A stretch of 64,000 nt of DNA, from assembly GCA_023846275.1 (NCBI GenBank), contig CM043869.1:14107501-14171500 (forward strand), written 5' to 3'. Under the pieces are notes generated by a model that did not search any database, was not told the origin of the DNA, and saw only the letters and a program-made list of their open reading frames with translations. Of this stretch, positions 27,230 to 39,099 are shown in pieces (the stretch's first letter is position 1; every line of letters starts with the position of its first letter). The translations under genes and the position numbers were made by a program. This DNA is from Vanilla planifolia (taxonomy: Eukaryota > Streptophyta > Magnoliopsida > Asparagales > Orchidaceae).

Positions 27230-28538
27230 TAATACAATGTCATAATATTATATTATGATAAGTGAGAAAATCAATTTGGTGAATAGATTTATAAGTTAAA
27301 ATTGAGTCATATAAATATAAGTATGACAATGTACAAATATGGTAGAGCATAGTTGACTGTGTTTCAAAGTAGTCTAATAGTATAAATAAGAAAGAGGATA
27401 ATCATATAATATGAGCATAGAGTATAGTATGATATGACCGAGTAAAAGAGAAAGTAAGCATGAGATAAGTGTAAACGTGCACAAAAATGATGGAGAATCA
27501 TACATGACAACTAGGCCATCATTTTATGATGTAATGTATAAATAGAAAGGATGGTGTAGATAATATAATATCATATAATATAAAAATAAAGAACATTCAA
27601 TTATAATAAAGTATAGAACATAACATCTGGTTACATAAGTATGATAAAAAAAATGTATTAACATGATTATGTGTAAAAGTATTGGATATGAAATTCATAA
27701 AAATATTTGAACATATAGTATGACAGAAGTATATCATAGCATATAATTATATGACAAAAAAATAAAATGAGCTCAGTATGAAAACATCTAAGTAAAGACA
27801 CCCTAAAATGGTTATATAATACAATTAAATGATCATAATAATATGATTTGGACATAAGAGCACAACATACATAACCATTATTATTTATGACTTAGTAAGA
27901 GATATAGAGAATAGATCATACTTATAATACAAAAAGGATCATACAATAGAACATAGTGATAATGCTTAAAAATAATTAGTTAAAAGGCATCATAAAGAAA
28001 TAATAACATCATACTAGTACAATAGTTAGATCATAATAGTATGATAAAAAAATTAAGACATTTAAAAAATATTAAAAAATGTTTAGTTTGAGTTTGATTA
28101 TTCATTCTTTTATGATTAGTAGAAGCAAAACATAATTTAAATCCTAAAATAGAAAGTGGTTAGTAAAATTGACATGGAGGTAAATTTAATCAATAGAAAA
28201 CATTTGTAAATGATATTGTATTATTTGGTTATTACACTACTTATTTAATGATAATAAAATTATTATATTATATTTATTAATACTTTTCTTAAGTATTGAT
28301 TTATATCATGTATCTCACAAGCAATCAGGCTAATCATGTGAGAAGCTTGATCTTGTGACTTGAGAAGCTTAACAAAGATGTTTGAGTGTTAACCATGATT
28401 GGCACCAAGAGAAGCATAAGTTTGAGCAACACATGGAGAAGATCTTTAGTGAGTCTCTTTATTTTGACAATTAGAATATTAAAACTTATAACAAATTACT
28501 TGATGTACTTAGGATTTTCTTAAATCATGTATTTTATT

Positions 28539-28604
<66 letters not shown>

Positions 28605-29430
28605 CTATCTTAAAATATTGCATATATAATGATTTGTATTATATGTTAAGACTAAATCAAATTAGATTTAAAAAGAGATTAAATTTAACAAAATTTACAT
28701 TGGTTGAACTAATCGTTCTTGTATGATGAACCTGTCATACAATACTATTAGTTAATAATTGGATCAAACATAGCATTACACGAGGTCAATCTTGAGTAAT
28801 ATAATAGTTTTACACTTTTTGTACCAATATAATGCAAATATTATATAGTCAGTAATCATTTATCTGAAAGATCTAATTTGAGATTTAGTCTTATTAATAT
28901 TTGTATAATACGATATCACACTTTGTTTTAATAAGATGCATTCATTAGAAGGATCAAATAATGGATTAGATCATGTGATGAGAGAAACTAGCATTTGTTA
29001 TATTGTTATATAAGCATGGTATTCATATTATACGAATATGTCATCGTGTGTAGAGCTAATTGTCGTTATTCAATATGATGACATTCATTATAGTAGTATG
29101 ATCCATTTATTTGTTTAGTTAAAGTTCACGAATTAAGTTATGAGTGTGTTAATTTCAGTCATACGATATGATACCAATTTTGTACATGTATAGTATTATA
29201 TTACCCATGAGTTTGGTTTTTTGAGTTAGCTATATATTAATATATTTGTATCATAGTAGCTCAATCTTTTTATTGTATTAATATGATTCCTTATGATTAG
29301 TAAAAATAAACTTATTGTAGAATCTATCGTACTGTATGATCATGCATCATTCAAAATTTTTCCAAGAGTTCAAAATATGGATTTATGTAATTTTTTATTC
29401 AACTTATACTGTATAATATATGTATCATAT
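27230..29430. repeat. Third tract dense in quasi-palindromic GTAC/CATAC words
   Basis: The tract has many words such as ATAGTATGAT, TCATACTAGTAC, TTGTATGATGA, ATACGATAT and TTGTACATGTATAG, irregularly spaced over about 2 kb. It resembles the tracts at 3,540-4,740 and 9,000-9,660. A (TA)n run interrupts it. It ends just before the 5' LTR of the chromovirus. Confidence 0.4.
28545..28600. repeat. (TA)28 microsatellite
   Basis: This is an uninterrupted TA dinucleotide run of 56 bases. Length is likely variable between individuals. Confidence 0.95.
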
Positions 29431-29559
29431 ATGTATGATCTAAGTTGCACAACAAAGATGAACTAGTCAAACATTAGCGATTGACTAGATGATGTTGTCT
29501 ATTATACCCTTAGCTTTAGTGAATATGAGAGAAATTTTGTAAATGTAGATGTTATTCTT

Positions 29560-29815
29560 TGACCAATAATTAGGAAAGTTAAACAACTATTACTTAGTAC
29601 TAGATTGGATAATCTTATATTACTTTTATTTCTTGTCTTGTATGTTATTTTCTAGTGAAATGCAACAAATAAAAGTGTTTTACTAATCCTAATCTTGTTT
29701 ATTTTATCTAGTTTTGTGTTTTAGTAAGGATGGATTGAGGATTGGAGTTCTTGTTCACTATACAGGATGAGGTTTATTGTAATATTTTAATCCTAAATAA
29801 GTGCACTTGTGATAG
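29560..29815 (+). repeat. 5' LTR of the chromovirus
   Basis: It starts TGACCA, like the 3' LTR at 33,874. Shared blocks include TTAGTAYTAGATTG, AATCCTAATCTT, GGATTGGAGTTCTT and GGYTTATTGTAAT, in the same order. The end is placed just before the primer-binding-like site. Confidence 0.7.
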
Positions 29816-29816
29816 C

Positions 29817-29828
29817 AGATATCAAATC
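29817..29828 (+). other. Degenerate tRNA-Met primer binding site
   Basis: AGATATCAAATC matches 8 of 12 positions of the usual plant initiator tRNA-Met site (TGGTATCAGAGC) and sits directly after the 5' LTR, where a primer binding site is expected. Confidence 0.4.
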
Positions 29829-29829
29829 C

Positions 29830-32800
29830 CCATTCATCGAGATAGCTAATGAAATCATTGAATTCAGAGAAGGGATTTCATAGGTGAAAGTTCCTCTTGG
29901 CATCACAATTGATAAAAAAAGTTTGTGTGCCATTTTAGAGTGTCCTACATACTTGGAGTAAGTTGTGAAGAACTACAACGAACCTCTATTAAGGATTTTA
30001 AGCAACTCTATCACTAGTAAGACGAATTGCATTACAAGTTGGTCATGATGTGCAGAGAAATTAGAAGTAAAAATTTTTATTAAGAGAATGAGCATTTTAT
30101 AAGGAATTTTAAACCAAAATACTTCAATGGAAGTAAGAATGCTAAGAGTTGGACAACTTCTTATGAAAGATAGAGCAATACTTCACTATTGCTCATGTGT
30201 CATATGTAGATATGGTGATAATTTCTAGCATGTATCTCACACAAGATGTGAAATTATGATGGAGAACATGGAGCTTTAATAAAACAAATGGTAGAAGGCC
30301 AAAAATTGATACATGAGAAAAGCTTAAAAGAGGAATGAATGATCAATTTCTCCCTTACAATGCTTCTTACATGACTCGAATAGCTTTGAATAAGCTGAAC
30401 CATAGTGGAGCCATGTGGGAATATGTTAAGAAATTTAGTTCCTTGATTCTTGATATCCAAAATATATCCTAAGAAGATAAGCTTTTCAACTTTTTATCTA
30501 CATTGTAACCTTAGGAACAATTGGAACTTTATTGAAAAAATGCAAAGGACTTGTTAAGTGCAATTGTTGAAGTCGACACTCTTGCGAACTTGAAAGTTTC
30601 CAAAGCTTTGGATGCCCCTTTAAAATTCAAAGAGAAAGACAAAACAATGAGAGAGGAATGGAAGTGAGATGCAAAAAAGCATGCTATGAGTGAAATGAAT
30701 GACAAAGGCAAGCAAAAAGAGGAGTCATCATCCTTTTAAGATAGAAATTATTCCATCAATCAATAAGGTTGTTTTCTGTTCAATAGACCTTATCATGCTA
30801 AAGATTTTCTTAAGCATAAGATGCTTAATTCCTTCATGTTTGAGAAAACCAACAAGGAATCTAACAAAGAAGTTGCTACACTTATAAGACCTTTGGAATA
30901 ACTTAATCTTTTGGTAGTTGATTCAACCAAAATGTTGAATACAATAAGTAGCGATGCATCTATTGCTCATTCTTTGTTGATCCATGTCTTAGTTAAGATG
31001 AATAGCTAAAAGTTTATGGTAATAATAGACATGACTGCTACAAACCTTCATGGTTACAAGACATATTTAGAAATTTGGGTTGTAAGTGTCCTAGTTTCCT
31101 AAAAACAGTGAATGCAAAGGCTCAAGCTATTGTTGGAATGGCTTATGGAGTATCGTTAACATTAGAAAGTTGGATAGAAAATGCCAATTTATTGGTAATT
31201 CATTGGAATTATTTTGATTTAATTCTTAAAGTATACATTTGTAAGAAATCCAAAATACCTCACCTTGATGAGATTATGGTGATGCAAGGGGCAACTTCTT
31301 TATTTATTTTTTCCATCCATAAAGTAATAAAAGACCTAAAAAGAAAAGCAAAACATAATGTATTTTATCATTGAGGCTAGAAAAGGGATTAAAAATTGGA
31401 AAAGATAATTCCCTTAAGTCAATGTTATATATGATGTAATTGTAGAAGTTTTAAGAGAATTTGTAGATGTCATGCATTCAATGTTGCATAAAGATCTATC
31501 TCAAAGAAGAGAGATTGATCACAAAATTGAGTTATTGCCTGTGTTATTCCTCTTGCACATCCACCATGTCAAATGTCTCCGTTGGAGTTGGCAGAATTAT
31601 GCAAATAACTAAATAAATTTTCTAGAAGATTCTTTTGTTCAACCATCTAAAGCTCATTTTGGTGCCTCAATGCCATTTCAAAGAAAACAATATTATTTTT
31701 TTGTAGATATGCATAGACTATTTTGCATTAAATAAGGTGACAATGAAGAACAAGTACCCAATCCCTTTTGTGCTAGATTTGTTGGATCGATTGTGCATGG
31801 CTACAAGGTTTAACAAGCTAGTATTATAATCAAGATATTGGCAAGTCAGAGTTGTGGTTAGAGATGAAGCTAATACCACGTGTGTGACTCCGTATGGCTC
31901 TTTTGAGTTCTTAGTCATACACTTTAGCTTGACAAACACCTTTGTTATATTTGATATTTTAATGAATAATATTCTTTATGAGTATCTTGATAAGTTTATT
32001 GTAGTTTACTTGGATGATATTGTGATTTACAACAACTTTCTTGAAGAGAATATGAAACATTTGCAAAAAATGTTATCTTGATTAATGGAATTTTAGATCT
32101 ATGTGAAGAATGAAAAATATAAATTTTTTAAGAAAGAGATCATGTTCTTTGGACACTTGGTTAACAAACACCAAGTAAGAATAGATCTAAAGAAATGCAA
32201 GCCATTATGTAATAGAAATCCCCAACTAAGTTACCCAATCTAAGGTCTTTTCTTAATTTAGCAAATTATTATCATAGATTCATTATTAGATTCTTAAAAA
32301 GACTACTTCATTGATAGATCTCTTGGAGAAGAATGAGTTAAAATTGGTCTAATATTTGTTAAGAGATATTTGACAAACTCTCAAGGTTATCATTTCCAAT
32401 AAACTAGTGATGTGGTTACTTAACTTTGAGTTAACATTTTGGTGCATATGAATGTGTTATAATAGGAGATAAGTGGGGTTTTGGTGCAAGAAGGCCACCT
32501 CATTTTTTGAAAGTAAGAAGTAGAATACTATAGAGTAAAAGCATTTAACTCGACAAAAAGAAATGGTTATTATTATACATTACCATCAAATTTAGTGGGT
32601 GTACTTATTGGAAATGAAATTTGTTATGATAATTGACAATATAGCCAACACATTCTTTATAATGCAAACGAAGTTGTCACCAAAGCAATCTCATTGGTAA
32701 GAGTTCCTAGTTGATTATATCTTTGTGTGGGAGCATAAGCTTGATAAACAAAATCAAGTTGTTGATGCACAGAGTTGAAAAGAGTTATCTACTACCATAT

Positions 32801-33860
32801 ATGTTGCTACTCAAGTGGAAATAGATATGATGGACAAAATTTAGGATATTATCACTATCGATGAGACCAATTAGAGTACGTCTAAGAGGGAATTATGAGA
32901 TAATATTAGATTGAGGATGAGCTCTTGATGTCCAAATGTGGTAAAGTATTTTTTTCTTATGGAGATGGGTTTCAAAGAGAACTACTCGAAGAGTTGCATG
33001 ATCTACAATAGGCTATACATCTTTGTAGGAAAAGGATGTTAGGTCTCTTGCCCTATTCCTATTTTTATTCTAGAATGGATGTTGATATTGAGCTCTATTT
33101 CAAAACTAGTTTGGCGTATTAATAAGACAAGACAAGAGATGAAAAGAAGCTAGTTTACTACATCTTTTAATTCTAGAAAAATCATGGGCATTGATTTCCA
33201 TGGACTTCATTAGTGGGTTCCTTGAAATCAATGACATGAGCTCAATGATGGAGGTTATTGATCGCTTCTCAAAGTATGCCGTATTTATTACTACACATTC
33301 AGCTTGTTTGATCAATGCAGCTGTTAACTTATTTTATCGACATACAGATAAGTACTCTTGTGTGCTTGCAGATATTATTAGTTATCATGATGCAAGATTT
33401 ATAAGGAGGTTTCTAACTTTATTATTCAATTTGATAAGAAACAATCTAAAGTTATTTATAATCAATCACCCATAATTTTGGATAAAAATCAATAATAGGA
33501 TGGATCATTTAAAATGGTTCAAAATGTTAGTAATGTGATTTATTGACTAAATTTGATGAAAAGAATCAAGGTCTACCCAACCTTTTAGGTGAGCTTCTTA
33601 AAGACTATCATAAAAGATAAGACAACCATCAAAGAGTAAACCAAGTATGCTCCACCTGTTGTGCAACAACAGCTTGATCAAGAAGTGGAGAAAATCTTAG
33701 ATTATCAGACCTTTGGATAGAGTAGGGAGATTCACATAATCGAGTTTTTGGTTCAATGGAAAAGGAAACCAGTAACTAAAACATCATAGAGAAAGGTACT
33801 ACTCTATGGCAATTTGAGAAGCATATTACTAAGTATTTATTAACAAGGATTATGAAGGGC
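29830..33860 (+). pseudogene. Chromovirus gag-pol, multiply disrupted
   Basis: Fragments of the polyprotein can be followed across frames. The gag core lies at about 30,100-30,620 (NDQFLPYNASYMTRIALNKL is recognisable). The protease region is near 31,015-31,080, with the DTGA-type active site lost. RT runs about 31,440-32,090, with REIDHKIELLP near 31,510 and YLDD at 32,007-32,018. The RNase H end is near 32,670 (KLSPKQSHW). The integrase core is at 33,191-33,475 (MDFISGF, HDARF), preceded by a damaged zinc-binding region at 33,000-33,185. The chromodomain is at 33,661-33,800 (VEKILDY, VQWKRKP). Stops and frameshifts occur in every domain, so no product is expected. Confidence 0.85.
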
Positions 33861-33873
33861 AATTGTTGTTGTA

Positions 33874-34180
33874 TGACCAGTGGCTGGAGAAATTAAAGAA
33901 TTATTGCTTAGTATTAGATTGAAAAATCATCAACTACTTGCAAGGTTATAAATTACAATAAAAAGACTTTTAGGAAATTGACAACATATTTATATGTATT
34001 TTCTACATTGTACATTACTTTCTTAATAAAATTTAGTAAAGAAAAAGTTTTTGCAATCCTAATCTTACATATTTTATGTATTTTATTATTTTTGTAAGGT
34101 TGGATTAAGGATTGGAGTTCTTAGTCACCACACATGAATAGGCTTATTGTAATTTCCAAATCTTAGATAAAAATGTCTAT
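33874..34180 (+). repeat. 3' LTR of the chromovirus
   Basis: It begins TGACCAGTGG right after the chromodomain remnant and shares ordered blocks with the 5' LTR. The 3' border is estimated from the alignment to within some 10 bases. Substitutions and small indels relative to the 5' LTR are numerous, so insertion is old. Confidence 0.65.
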
Positions 34181-34339
34181 TACATTATCAAGATGTAAGT
34201 AATGGGTAGTTTAATTGGTTTTTGATAAAACATCCCAATTTAAGAGCATTTGGAGCTATTTAAGAGCATTCTTAAGAATATATAAAACATCCCAATTTGA
34301 TATAATAGATTAATGCTTGATCAAAAAATATTTTATGAG

Positions 34340-35062
34340 AAAGCTTGATCAGATTCATCTTTTTTAGAGAAGTAACAGGCAAGGTTGTGGCATTTAGTTT
34401 GAGCATTCATTTTTTCCTTCTATTTGATCTTTGATCTAAGTTTAACTTTATTATTTCAGGTTATATCTATTACATTTTCTCTTATATGAATATTGTGCTT
34501 CATTTCATATCTTATATTGATTCAAGTAGTGTATCTCTTAATTATTTATTGGTTATAGGAGTTATTATGTTGAGTTTTTATTTTGTTTGTTTTATCTTGT
34601 TGTTGGGATTTTTAATTATTCTTTTATTGATTTTTTAAGCCATCATTGTCGCCTTTTATTAAGCCATTGTGTGGACTTTTATTATGCTGATTTTTGTAAG
34701 ATTTTATCAAGCTAGTGTCGTTGCTTTTATTAAGCTGGTATTACAAGATTTTATTAAACTAATGTAATAAATTTTTATTAAGCTAGTGTTTTTAATGAAT
34801 TTCTTATCCATTTAATTGGAGGTGAATGTAGATTTGAGTTTGAATCGAATCACTTAAAACTCTTTATATATACTTTATTTTACTTGGTTTATAATAAAAT
34901 TAGTTTTATAAAATCTAATAATATTTTCTAAAAGAAAGTGTTATAATATCTAACATAATTAACAAATTTATAACTCCATTATTGCAAGGTCATTTATGAT
35001 TTTAAGTTAATTTGGGAGTTATAAGTTTGTATAATTCACCCCCTTATGGACATTGTGCTCCC
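34340..35062 (-). repeat. Dispersed repeat with internal 24-bp minisatellite, copy 2 (inverted)
   Basis: Read on the minus strand, it begins near 35,062 with an AAGGGGGTGAATTATA segment. It has about seven 24-bp units (34,620-34,800, each starting CTTAATAAAA or CTTGATAAAA) and continues through ACACTACTTGAATCAATA, as in copy 3. It faces copy 3 across about 2.1 kb. No coding frame is seen. Confidence 0.7.
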
Positions 35063-37184
35063 ATAATTTATAACAAATCAAATATTACAAGGTGAAAGGG
35101 AATCCATATTAAGGGTCACACTATTAAATACATTTAAAAAAATCAAGAATGTGAAAAGCCATAAGAATAAGTATAAATAAGGGGTTAATTATGACTTGTA
35201 AAGTTTTTTTTTAAGGGATTAGAGAGTTTCAATACTCAACTATAAGTCAGTAGAGACAAAAATGAACAAGTGAAGCTATTTCCAAGAGATTTAAAAAAGA
35301 GTTGTGTAAGAGGCAAAGGCAAAGTCAAGGGAAAAAATTCTTAGGTATTATAGCAATCGAGACTTGAAATAAAAAAAAATCTAAGCTTGGTAAAACTACT
35401 ATATGGGAATTGAAAGGTAGACAAAACATATTTATTGTGTATATGATTTGATGTATTGTGTGTTATAGGTTAGAGGGCTAAATTGATATAAGAAAAATAT
35501 TATATTTAGTGATACTTATTATTATTATTATAATATACTAATATGTATTATTTATTATATATTTAGATTAACTACATGTTGAATATATATCATGTCACAT
35601 ATGTTAAAGGATAATGAGTTACTAATAAATATTGACAATAAAGAGATATAACATGAGCAAGAGATAAAATTTTAATAATGGCTTTCTAAAGCGAACTTGT
35701 TATTTGGAGTAAAAATTCTTTAGAGGCAAGTATTTTTTTTATCCAAAATAACATTACTCTTGAAGTAGGACCATTGCTTAAAATAATCTTTCTTTAAGAT
35801 AATTATTAAGGAGATATCATTAATAAGTTTGGAAACAATGTTTCAAACACATAAAAGAAAAAAAATTACTACAATTCAAGTGAATGACTCATTATTTATT
35901 CATTTTAGTATATAAAAAGATTTTGTAAGAGAGATAGCCTAGTGGTTAAAGCCATAATATTAGAACTGCTATGTAGACTCTTATTTATTAAGGGTTGAAA
36001 TCTCTCTTTCTCTCTTTGTTTCCTTTTATTCATCAACATTATTAATGACAGTATCTTATATTTAATCAAAGAAAAATTGATATGATCATTCTAAAACTAA
36101 GGCAAAGCCCTTATTGAATAGAGATTTTTTATCCTTAATGACATTCCTATGATACATAAAATACAAATAAAAATAAGATATTTGGTGATTTTTATTGAAT
36201 ATTAAAAATATTAAAAAGAAGAAAAAACAAATGATTTTTTAAAAGAAAAAATTAGGTTTCAAATGAATCTAAAGGAAAGATATCATGTTTTTTATTGATT
36301 TATATTATTATTGGTATAAACTATGGATGTAGTTACCCAAGAATATTTGTTTTATGGTATGTTACTTTTGTCATGGAGCCTGGTTAATTGGTTCATGCCT
36401 AATTGGCCTAACACTTTCAAGTCAATAGATAACACTTCAAAGGATTACTGCGATGGAGAAAGAGTTATTATGTGATGATGTAGAAGATGCTACTATTATC
36501 AGTAGATGTATGATTTTATGTTGAGACAAAATGATACATAAAAAATGTGAAAAAATTTATGTTTACATTTAATTATAAAAAATTCCTATACTAATTGATT
36601 TCAAATGAACAATAGTTTACTTCTGCTATGTTTTCTTATCTAAAATAAAGAATGATTTTTATATATTCTCAAAATATTAAAATAAAAGAGAAAGAAATAG
36701 ATGTTGTGGGATCAAAATCTAGTAACAATGATAAGGGTTAATCAAGCATGAGAGCAATTTGATTTGATTGATTTATTTAATTTTTTATAAGCTTTTCTCC
36801 ATCATAATCAAACACTAAAACTTATCATCAACTAAACAAAATATTAGTTAACAATAGCTTTGTTTTGTGATCATCAATGTCATGATATCAACAAAAAATC
36901 TCCTCTTATTTTGGGACATGATAGTTATTATCAAATGCTATTGCTTTGGATCTTCACCACTACTTGAGCTTGTTGGGTATGTTTTTAAATGCAACTTCTT
37001 ATAATACAAGCATCTCTTTGAATTATTGCTCCCTTTCCTTGCCATTGTTGTTCAAAAATTTGCGATTTAAATATTTGTCATTGTCAATTTATCATGTGAT
37101 TTATATAAAGAGTCATGGATTACCAGATTAACCATAGATGTTAAAAAGAAGGATATGATTATAATTTAATATTATAAATTATGG
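35063..37184. other. AT-rich spacer between inverted repeat copies
   Basis: Apart from a SINE-like sequence at 35,930-36,014, I see no gene or recognisable element. It is bounded by two copies of the 24-bp minisatellite repeat in opposite orientation, so it might be internal to a larger element, but no open frame supports that. Confidence 0.45.
35930..36014 (+). mobile_element. tRNA-derived SINE head or tRNA pseudogene
   Basis: TAGCCTAGTGG at 35,935-35,945 matches a pol III box A (TRGCNNAGTNGG). GGTTGAAATCT at 35,993-36,003 matches a slightly decayed box B. The 47-base gap between the boxes fits a tRNA with a long variable arm or a plant SINE. The GAGAGAT start can pair loosely with the CT-rich end. 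No body or tail could be delimited. Confidence 0.5.
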
Positions 37185-37960
37185 AAGCTTATTGCTCACA
37201 AGAGAGGGGTGAGTTGTATAAACTTTTAACTTTGAAGTCAAGTTAAAATAGCAAATGATTTTGTAACAAAAGACTTTAGACTTCTTAATTTTGTTAGTTA
37301 TTATAATATTTTTTTAAGAAAATGTTGTTAAGCTTTGCAAACCTAATTGTGTTGTAGAATAAGTAAACACAAAGACTTTCAAGTAATTCATTCTAAACTT
37401 AGATCTATATTCACCCCAATCAAATGGCTTGACAATCTATTAAAAATATTGACTTAATAAAATCCTATGATATTAACTTAATAAAAACATATAATACTAG
37501 TTTAATAAAAGTTTACAACACCAGTTTGATAAAATCTTATAACATTGGCTTGATAAAATCCTATATCACTAGCTTAATAAAACCTTAGAATATTAGCTTG
37601 ATTAAAGCTTACACAATGACTTAATAAAATCCAATAACTAGCTTAATAAAAGCTAATAAAAGAAATAAATAAAAGTCTCAACAATAGGCTAACCAAACAA
37701 AGAAAAAGATTAATACAGTACTTGAACTGATGAATAATTAAACAAGAGACACACTACTTGAATCAATAACAGATATATAATGAAACTCAATATTCATAAA
37801 AGTATGAATAAAATAAATATTACTTGAAATAACAAAGTACAACTTAGCTCAAAGATGAAAAGAAAGGCTAAGATTATCATGATATACTTGAGCCATACAA
37901 AGAATGTGAAGATGAAAATGAGAAGAGAAGTGCAAGAAACTAAATCTTATTATTAAACTA
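37185..37960 (+). repeat. Dispersed repeat with internal 24-bp minisatellite, copy 3
   Basis: This is the longest minisatellite of the three copies: about nine units at 37,430-37,690. Each is close to 24 bases, opens with CTTAATAAAA or TTTAATAAAA and often closes in CTAG or TTAG. The head contains CACAAGAGAGGGGTGAGTTG. The tail shares ACACTACTTGAATCAATA with copy 2. The units are degenerate, so the array is old or sequence-constrained only in part. Confidence 0.7.
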
Positions 37961-39099
37961 CTCATAATATAGGAAATTTGTTAAAAATTGAAGGGGAAAG
38001 TTCTTTTAAATATGTGGGTACCCAAGAAATTGACCCACTACCATGTGTAAAGATACCTTCAACACTCTCAATTCCTTCTATAGTTGTTGGGGATCTATTG
38101 GTATTGGTTGTGTGGCATGACCTTAATGCATTAAGAAGTGGATTGTTAACATAGAATCTTGGAGAAACTCAAATGCATTTCAATTTTGTTGGTTTTAGAT
38201 ACAATGGATTCATGTTATTTATAATATAAGCTTATTATTATTTTGGGAAAAAATATAACAAACATCTAGCCCAATACGTCTTCGTATTATATGTTTTAAA
38301 ATTAATAATAATAAAGTGACGTGACAGCCAAAGTTCTTATTATTACTATATTAAGATGTTGGTTGTATTAGATATTTTTTGTTATATTTTTGATCCCTAG
38401 TTATGGTACTTTATTTGATGATAACAAAACCTAAATATTTCTAATAAATTTGTTTAGTAATTTTTTTGATTTTATGTACCCAGTATTCATATTCATGACA
38501 AAACTAAAGGAAGAAGATGTGTAAATATTAAATCCTATGAATATCATCTTAGTTAAAATGACAAACCATCAAGAGATACATTCTAAATTTAATTTTGCTT
38601 TGATTAGAATTTTAAGTTTGATTGAAATATTTATTATAAGGCACATAAATTAAATTTAAATTAATCTTAGAATGATATTTAGGTTTTCAATATTTTTATC
38701 CATCTTTCTTTATTATCTTTATCATCATTTTATCTTAATAATATTTTTTGAAATCCTTAATTATTTTATTAAACAAATATGTTAATAATATTAATTATTT
38801 AATAAAAAAATTAATAACAAAAAATAACCCGTTCATATAAGCTATTATTTCTTGAACCAAATGGGTCACTACAATGAATCGCTACAGTTTAGCGATAACT
38901 AATTCTGAATGCCATGGATCCAATCATTAGTCCCAACTCTGTAAATCAAATAAGATATATACAACTAGTTGATCGATCAGGTGATTAAATCTTGAACATA
39001 GTAAGGGTAGCTAACCCAATTATTTGACTATTTATAGTGGTGCAAACATCCTTATAAAGAGAAAACAAAAGTGTAAATGAGTGATATGGGACTAAAAAC
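37961..39099. other. AT-rich intergenic DNA, no gene recognised
   Basis: Nothing with coding similarity is seen. Composition is uniform and AT-rich. Confidence 0.5.

Larger units (their letters stand above)
29560..34180 (+). mobile_element. Decayed Ty3/gypsy chromovirus, Reina-like, with both LTRs
   Basis: Two related LTRs flank gag-pol remnants in the order gag, protease, RT, RNase H, integrase, chromodomain. This order and the C-terminal chromodomain define chromoviruses among plant Metaviridae. Short LTRs (about 256 and 307 bp) and a total of about 4.6 kb fit the Reina clade, which is inference from remembered family features. Many stops and frameshifts, and clear divergence between LTRs, show an old, inactive copy. 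No target-site duplication was confirmed. Confidence 0.8.
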
